A stretch of 10,056 bases of DNA from Actinomycetes bacterium (GTDB lineage Bacteria; Actinomycetota; Actinomycetes; Actinomycetales; Cellulomonadaceae): contig JAEWQZ010000030.1 in NCBI GenBank assembly GCA_023460255.1, forward strand, positions 1 through 10,056, written 5' to 3'. The position numbers and the translations under genes were made by a program. Under the pieces are notes generated by a model. The model saw only the letters and a list, made by a program, of their open reading frames with translations, had not been told where the DNA came from and made no database searches. Shown piece by piece: positions 6,311-10,056 of the stretch. Each line of letters opens with the position of its first letter. The first letter of the stretch is position 1.

Positions 6311-7006
6311 TCAGGCCGGGACCGTGTTCTCGACGGCGTTTGGCCTCCGGCGGGCGGGCGCCGCGGCCGTGCACAGCGGCGTCAGGGCCCTGGTCAGGCC
6401 GTCGCCGAGCAGGGGGGCGACCTCGGTCACAGTGACCCGCCGTCCCAGCTCGACGGACAGCGAGGTCGCGTCGGCGTCGGGCAGGCCGCAGGGCACGATG
6501 CGCGCGAACGCGTCGAGGTCGCAGTCGCAGTTGAGCGCGAGGCCGTGCATCGTCACGCCCTTGGCGACCCTGACCCCGATGGCCGCGAGCTTGCGCGGGC
6601 GCTCGCCCTCGCGGCTCGGCAGCCAGACCCCGGAGCGCCCCTCGCTGCGGGTGGTGGTCAGCCCGAGCCGGGCGCACGCGTCGATCACCGCCTCTTCCAG
6701 GGCGCGGACGTAGGCGACGACGTCGACGGGTTCGGCCAGGCGGACGATCGGGTACGCCACGAGCTGGCCGGGCCCGTGCCAGGTGATCCGCCCGCCGCGG
6801 TCGACGTCGACCACCGGCGCCCCGTCGAGCGGGCGGTCGGTGGCGGCGGTGCGTCGCCCGGCGGTGAAGACGCCCTCGTGCTCGACGAGCAGGCACGTGT
6901 CGGGCAGGTCGCCGGCAGCCACACCCGCGTGCACGGCGCGCTGGGCGTCCCAGGCCTCCGCGTACGGCACGAGCCGGGTGCCGAGGTCCAGCGGGGCGAG
7001 CTCCAT
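6311..7006 (-). CDS. lipB: Lipoyl(octanoyl) transferase (LipB)
   Basis: LipB moves the octanoyl group from acyl carrier protein onto the conserved lysine of lipoyl domains, the first step of endogenous lipoate synthesis, with LipA acting next. The 231-residue protein shows the family signatures: LLVEHEGVFTAGRR (39-52), RGGRITWHGPGQLVAYPI (70-87), the RKLAAIGVRV segment with catalytic Lys139, GVTMHGLALN (150-159) and IVPCGLPD with nucleophile Cys173. The C-terminal 15-20 residues (Ala/Arg/Pro-rich) are a non-conserved tail. The ATG is preceded by TAGCGT seven bases upstream and no clear Shine-Dalgarno sequence. The gene begins 10 bases after the MarR stop on the same strand and ends 14 bases before lipA. 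Confidence 0.98.
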   Translation of the reverse strand: MELAPLDLGTRLVPYAEAWDAQRAVHAGVAAGDLPDTCLLVEHEGVFTAGRRTAATDRPLDGAPVVDVDRGGRITWHGPGQLVAYPIVRLAEPVDVVAYVRALEEAVIDACARLGLTTTRSEGRSGVWLPSREGERPRKLAAIGVRVAKGVTMHGLALNCDCDLDAFARIVPCGLPDADATSLSVELGRRVTVTEVAPLLGDGLTRALTPLCTAAAPARRRPNAVENTVPA

Positions 7007-7013
7007 GACGGGG

Positions 7014-7019
7014 ACGCTA
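7014..7019 (-). promoter_or_regulatory. Candidate -10 box of lipB overlapping the MarR stop codon
   Basis: TAGCGT on the minus strand ends seven bases before the lipB ATG. Its first three bases, TAG, are the stop codon of the MarR gene. The same leaderless spacing is seen at the other genes of the block. Confidence 0.5.
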
Positions 7020-7526
7020 CCTGGTACCCGGGCGTGCGGCCCGGCCCGCGTCGGGGTCCGGGGTCCCGTGGCCGTGGCCGCCGGGGTAGGGGACGGGGAC
7101 CGTGCCGGGCGGTCCGTCCCCGTGGGCGGCGAGCATCGCGGCGAGGAGCCCGCGGAGCTGGGTCACCTGCTCGGACGTCAGGCCGCGCACGCTCATCTCC
7201 TCGGCGACCCGGGGGTCGCCGGCGGCGGCGAGGACGGCCTTGCCGCGCTCCGTGGCGACGACCTGGTGGCGGCGGGCGTCGTCCGGATGAGGGTGCCGCT
7301 CGACGTAGCCCGACCGCTCGAGCCGCGCCACGACGCGACTCATCGTCTGCTCGGTCACGCCCGAGGCGTGCGCCAGCTCGCGCTGCGAGCGCGGACCCCC
7401 GAGCAGGAAGAACAGGACCGGGAGGGAGGCGTGGTTGAGGTCCCAGCCGGCGAGGTGGGCGTTCCACTCCTGCTCGATCCGGCGGGCGACCGCGGAGAGC
7501 ATGCGACCGGTCGGCCACTCGTCCAT
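7017..7526 (-). CDS. MarR family transcriptional regulator
   Basis: I place the start at ATG 7524-7526, because GGGAGG stands five bases before it; longer readings of this frame run antisense through the exporter gene and are not real. The 169-residue product is a typical MarR protein: helical dimerisation part (10-40), winged helix with SQRELAHASGVTEQTMSRVV (47-66) as the recognition helix region, then the wing HPHPDDARRHQVVATERG (78-95), where the D-x-R and R residues are characteristic. MarR proteins are dimers that leave DNA when they bind small aromatic or oxidant ligands. Residues 137-169 form an unusual Pro/Gly/His-rich tail (GGHGHG) that is probably disordered. It is divergent from the MMPL exporter, so it most likely represses that gene and itself. 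Confidence 0.95.
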   Translation of the reverse strand: MDEWPTGRMLSAVARRIEQEWNAHLAGWDLNHASLPVLFFLLGGPRSQRELAHASGVTEQTMSRVVARLERSGYVERHPHPDDARRHQVVATERGKAVLAAAGDPRVAEEMSVRGLTSEQVTQLRGLLAAMLAAHGDGPPGTVPVPYPGGHGHGTPDPDAGRAARPGTR

Positions 7527-7531
7527 CCGCA

Positions 7532-7537
7532 CCTCCC
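7532..7537 (-). promoter_or_regulatory. Ribosome binding site of the MarR gene
   Basis: GGGAGG on the minus strand is five bases from the chosen ATG and decides the start in a frame that is otherwise open far upstream. Confidence 0.75.
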
Positions 7538-7572
7538 TGCGTTCGCCCTCAGCCGAACCTTCGACCAGATCC

Positions 7573-7588
7573 CTGTCCGGCTGGACAG
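7573..7588. promoter_or_regulatory. Inverted repeat between MarR and MMPL, possible second operator
   Basis: CTGTCC (7573-7578) and GGACAG (7583-7588) flank GGCT. The right arm contains TGGACA, a 5 of 6 match to the -35 consensus for the exporter, though at 19 bp from the -10 box. It also lies just downstream of the likely MarR transcript start. Confidence 0.4.
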
Positions 7589-7595
7589 CACGGCC

Positions 7596-7601
7596 ACCAT
7601 A
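7596..7601 (-). promoter_or_regulatory. Candidate -10 box of the MarR gene
   Basis: TATGGT on the minus strand fits TAnnnT and gives a leader of about 63 bases. An alternative is TATTAT (7613-7608), a 5 of 6 match to TATAAT that overlaps the exporter -10 box on the other strand. Confidence 0.35.
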
Positions 7602-7606
7602 GGGCA

Positions 7607-7612
7607 AATAAT
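7607..7612 (+). promoter_or_regulatory. Candidate -10 box of the MMPL exporter (leaderless geometry)
   Basis: AATAAT matches TATAAT in five of six bases, stands out as one of the few AT-rich spots of the window, and ends seven bases before the ATG at 7620. TGGACA at 7582-7587 is a possible -35 with a long 19-bp spacer. No Shine-Dalgarno sequence precedes the start. Confidence 0.55.
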
Positions 7613-7613
7613 A

Positions 7614-7627
7614 CTCAGCATGCTGAG
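7614..7627. promoter_or_regulatory. Perfect 14-bp palindrome over the exporter start codon, likely MarR operator
   Basis: CTCAGCATGCTGAG is its own reverse complement and its centre contains the ATG (7620-7622) of the MMPL gene. Size, symmetry and position next to a divergent MarR gene fit a MarR operator. A bound dimer would sit on the transcript start of the exporter and upstream of the MarR promoter, allowing control of both. Confidence 0.65.
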
Positions 7628-9881
7628 GAATCGCGTGGGTGAGCGTGGGCGGGGCGTCCTGAGGGGCGTGGGCATCATCGGGGTCATCCTGGTGTGGCTC
7701 GCGCTGGCCGGGGTCGGCGGGCAGTCCGTCGGCAAGCTGTCGGAGGTGCAGGAGAACGACGTCGCGTCGTTCCTGCCGGGCAGCGCCGAGTCGACGCGTG
7801 CCGCCGAGCTCGACCAGGGCTTCACCGACGACTCGGTGCTGCCCGCCCTCGTGGTCGTCGAGGCGACCGAGGGCGGCCCGCTCACCGAGCGGCAGGTCGG
7901 CGTCGTCCAGGGCTGGGCCGCCGGGCTGGCGGAGCTCGACGTCGCCGGTGCGCCCCTGGCGGACCTGCTCACCGCCGACGTGTTCGCCATCCCCGCGGAG
8001 GACGGCGAGGCGATGCTCGTCACCCTCGCGCTCGACTCCGCCGCCGCGTCGGAGCAGCGGGGCGAGGAGCGCGTCGTCAACCTCGTCGTCGAGGAGCTGC
8101 GGACGGCGGAGGCGGAGCTCGCCGACGCCGGGCTCACGGCCTGGGTGACGGGACCCGCCGGCTCCATCGCCGACCTCGTCGAGGCCTTCGGCGGCATCGA
8201 CGGCATCCTGCTGCTGGTCGCCCTCGCGGTCGTGTTCGTCATCCTCGTGCTCGTCTACCGTTCGCCGAGCCTGCCGTTCACGGTCCTGTTCACCTCGCTG
8301 TTCGGCCTCGCCGGCGCCGCGCTCGTCGTCTACCAGCTCGCCAAGGCCGGCGTGCTGGTCCTCAACGGCCAGAGCCAGGGCATCCTCTTCATCCTCGTGG
8401 TCGGTGCCGCGACCGACTACTCGCTGCTCATCGTGGCGCGGTACAAGGAGGAGCTGCGGCGCGTCGAGTCCCCGTTCACGGCGATGCGTCGTGCCCTGCG
8501 CGCCTCGATCGAGCCGATCGCCGCCAGCGCAGGCACGGTCATCGCCGGCCTGCTCACGCTCCTGCTCTCCGACCTGTCGTCGAACTCCAGCCTCGGCCCC
8601 GTGGCCGCCATCGGCATCGTGGGCGCACTGCTGGCCGCGACGACCCTCCTGCCGGCGCTGCTGCTCGTCGCCGGGAAGCGGGCGCGCTTCATCTTCTGGC
8701 CGCGCGTGCCGCACGCCGTGCCCGTCGACGAGCGGGGCCTGCCGGCCGACGAGACCCTCGCGCACCTCGAGGAGCGCACGGGGGTCTGGGGTCGCGTGTC
8801 CCGGCTGGTGGGCCGCCGGCCACGCGCCGTCTGGGCCGTCACCGCCGTGGCGCTCCTGGGCGCCGCTGCCTTCGTCCCCACCCTCGACGCGAGCGGGACG
8901 AGCGACAGCGAGATCTTCCTCACCGAGGTCGAGTCCGTGACCGGCGGCGAGGTGCTCGCCGAGCACTTCGACGCGGGCCAGGTCGAGCCGATCAAGGTCT
9001 TCGTCCCGCAGGACGCGGCCCAGGACGCCGTGGCCGCCGTCGAGGGCGTCGCGGGCGTGACGTCCGCGACCGTCTTCACGGGCGCACCCGGTGCGCCCGG
9101 GGCTCCGTCGGACGCGCCGCCGCTCGTCGTGGACGGCCTCGTGCGGATCGACGCCGTGACGCAGGCAGCCGCGGAGGAGCAGGCGGCGAGCGACGCCGTC
9201 GCAGCCGTCCGCGCGGTCGTCCACGAGATCTCCGACGACGCCGTCGTGGGCGGTACCGCCGCGCAGCGCCTGGACACCCAGGAGACGAACGCTCGGGACC
9301 TGCGGGTCATCGTCCCGGCGATCCTGGTCGTCATCCTCCTCGTCCTCATCCTGCTGCTGCGCTCGGTGGTGGCCCCGCTCCTCATCGTCGCGGCCAACGT
9401 GCTGAGCTTCGCGGCGACGATCGGCCTGGGTGCCCTGGCGTTCAACCACCTCTTCGGCTTCCCGGGGGCCGACGCGTCGGTGCCGCTCTACGCGTTCGTG
9501 TTCCTCGTCGCGCTCGGCATCGACTACTCGATCTTCCTCATGACCCGTGTCCGCGAGGAGTCGCTGCTGCACGGGACGCGCGAGGGCGTGCGCCGTGGGC
9601 TGACGGTGACCGGCGGGGTGATCACGAGCGCGGGCCTCGTCCTCGCGGCGACCTTCGGGGCGCTGGCCGTGCTGCCGCTGCTCTTCCTCGTCCAGCTCGC
9701 GTTCCTCGTCGCCCTCGGGGTGATCGTGGACACCTTCGTGGTGCGGACCCTGCTCGTGCCCGGCCTGGTGCACGACATCGGCCGCCGCGTCTGGTGGCCG
9801 TGGCAGCGCCGGGTGCCCGAGGACGAGCCGGCCGGCGCGCCCGTGGTCGCGGCTTCCGGCGGCGACGACGGGCGCGACTGA
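7620..9881 (+). CDS. MMPL/RND family transporter
   Basis: The 753-residue protein has two matching halves, each one helix, a large extracytoplasmic domain and five more helices. Helices lie at about 17-36, 197-216, 222-243, 252-273, 300-320, 328-352, then 401-421, 565-583, 588-608, 622-643, 664-684 and 688-712; exporter domains at about 40-190 and 422-560. The proton-relay Asp-Tyr pairs expected of MMPL proteins are present in both halves: GAATDYSLL (D266, Y267) and ALGIDYSIF (D635, Y636). Proteins of this family use proton flow to export lipids, drugs or siderophores across the cytoplasmic membrane; the cargo here is not known. The start ATG at 7620 is chosen because a basic n-region and helix 1 follow and a promoter precedes; upstream frame is antisense to MarR. 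The C-terminal 30 residues are polar. Confidence 0.95.
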   Translation: MLRNRVGERGRGVLRGVGIIGVILVWLALAGVGGQSVGKLSEVQENDVASFLPGSAESTRAAELDQGFTDDSVLPALVVVEATEGGPLTERQVGVVQGWAAGLAELDVAGAPLADLLTADVFAIPAEDGEAMLVTLALDSAAASEQRGEERVVNLVVEELRTAEAELADAGLTAWVTGPAGSIADLVEAFGGIDGILLLVALAVVFVILVLVYRSPSLPFTVLFTSLFGLAGAALVVYQLAKAGVLVLNGQSQGILFILVVGAATDYSLLIVARYKEELRRVESPFTAMRRALRASIEPIAASAGTVIAGLLTLLLSDLSSNSSLGPVAAIGIVGALLAATTLLPALLLVAGKRARFIFWPRVPHAVPVDERGLPADETLAHLEERTGVWGRVSRLVGRRPRAVWAVTAVALLGAAAFVPTLDASGTSDSEIFLTEVESVTGGEVLAEHFDAGQVEPIKVFVPQDAAQDAVAAVEGVAGVTSATVFTGAPGAPGAPSDAPPLVVDGLVRIDAVTQAAAEEQAASDAVAAVRAVVHEISDDAVVGGTAAQRLDTQETNARDLRVIVPAILVVILLVLILLLRSVVAPLLIVAANVLSFAATIGLGALAFNHLFGFPGADASVPLYAFVFLVALGIDYSIFLMTRVREESLLHGTREGVRRGLTVTGGVITSAGLVLAATFGALAVLPLLFLVQLAFLVALGVIVDTFVVRTLLVPGLVHDIGRRVWWPWQRRVPEDEPAGAPVVAASGGDDGRD

Positions 9882-9964
9882 CTCCGGGGCAGGCGCCGGA
9901 CGGAGCCGCAGGGTCCACCTGTGGACAACCTCCGGGCCCGGCGCGCCGGTGGTTGCCTGGGGCG
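9882..9964. other. Intergenic stretch behind the exporter with GC-rich palindromes
   Basis: It contains weak arms CTCCG/CGGAG (9882-9886 with 9901-9905) directly after the stop, and two overlapping perfect palindromes, CCGGGCCCGG (9932-9941) and CCGGCGCGCCGG (9938-9949). These may help end transcription, but none has the loop and T-run of a clear terminator. Confidence 0.35.
9920..9928 (-). promoter_or_regulatory. DnaA-box-like site
   Basis: On the minus strand the sequence is TTGTCCACA, the preferred DnaA box of high-GC actinobacteria. It also forms part of an inverted repeat, GTCCAC-CT-GTGGAC (9913-9926). A single box with no AT-rich element and no dnaA or dnaN nearby is not an origin. Confidence 0.45.
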
Positions 9965-10056
9965 GTGAGCTCACGTGCTGTCGTCCGCGCACTCGCCCGG
10001 GCGGGCCTCTCGTCGGCCGAACCCCTGGGGCACGGCGCCGCAGGGCCGCGATGGGC
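9965..10056 (+). CDS. Possible start of a further gene (3' end outside window)
   Basis: From GTG 9965 a frame stays open to the window edge and would begin MSSRAVVRALARAGLSSAEP. The helix-like start is plausible for a small cytoplasmic protein, but there is no strong ribosome site (only GGGGCG close before) and 92 bases in such GC-rich DNA are often open by chance. I cannot name it. Confidence 0.2.
   Translation, partial: MSSRAVVRALARAGLSSAEPLGHGAAGPRW

Noticed and set aside
4812..6713. Long plus-strand frame antisense to lipA, lipB and DUF4191
   Set aside because: The minus strand genes have full families and catalytic residues; the frame has none.
7527..9992. Upstream continuation of the MarR frame through the antisense of the MMPL gene
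   Set aside because: The composition (Asp/Glu/Arg/Gln-rich) is that of an antisense shadow; a good ribosome site and a promoter place the MarR start at 7526.
9882..10056. Replication origin around the DnaA box
   Set aside because: Only one box, no AT-rich unwinding element and no dnaA or dnaN gene next to it.

Overview
The window comes from a very GC-rich Gram-positive actinobacterium. The gene block lipB-lipA-DUF4191-(methyltransferase)-RDD-glnA is the one known around mycobacterial Rv2217-Rv2220 and Streptomyces SCO2193-SCO2198. Protein details such as the LipA N-terminus suggest Micrococcales, perhaps Cellulomonadaceae or relatives; this placement is from memory, not a search.

Layout. 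Bases 1-1504 (+) hold two accessory exported proteins in overlapping genes: the C-terminal part of a probable lipoprotein and a 329-residue secreted protein of a family widespread in actinobacteria. A 248-base gap (1505-1752) carries two hairpins that probably end glnA transcription. glnA (type I glutamine synthetase, 1753-3177, -) follows, and diverges from a small RDD membrane protein (3358-3882, +). Their shared promoter region contains a well-formed GlnR-type nitrogen-control box. Converging on the RDD gene is a SAM-dependent methyltransferase (3879-4532, -), lying 3 bases behind a DUF4191 membrane protein (4536-5243, -). Then come lipA (5292-6296, -) and lipB (6311-7006, -), which make lipoyl cofactor. 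A MarR regulator (7017-7526, -) diverges from an MMPL/RND-type exporter (7620-9881, +). The last 175 bases hold a DnaA-box-like site, GC-rich palindromes and perhaps the start of another gene.

How the genes work together. LipB and LipA form the endogenous lipoate pathway; GlnA assimilates ammonium. MarR plus MMPL is a self-contained ligand-responsive efflux or lipid-export module, with a perfect 14-bp palindrome covering the exporter start codon. Five genes (RDD, DUF4191, lipA, lipB, MMPL) have a TAnnnT-like -10 box ending 6-7 bases before the start codon, the geometry of leaderless transcripts. I see no phage, transposon, CRISPR, tRNA or rRNA. Most of the window is conserved core chromosome; the least described parts are the exported pair at the left end and the regulatory architecture.
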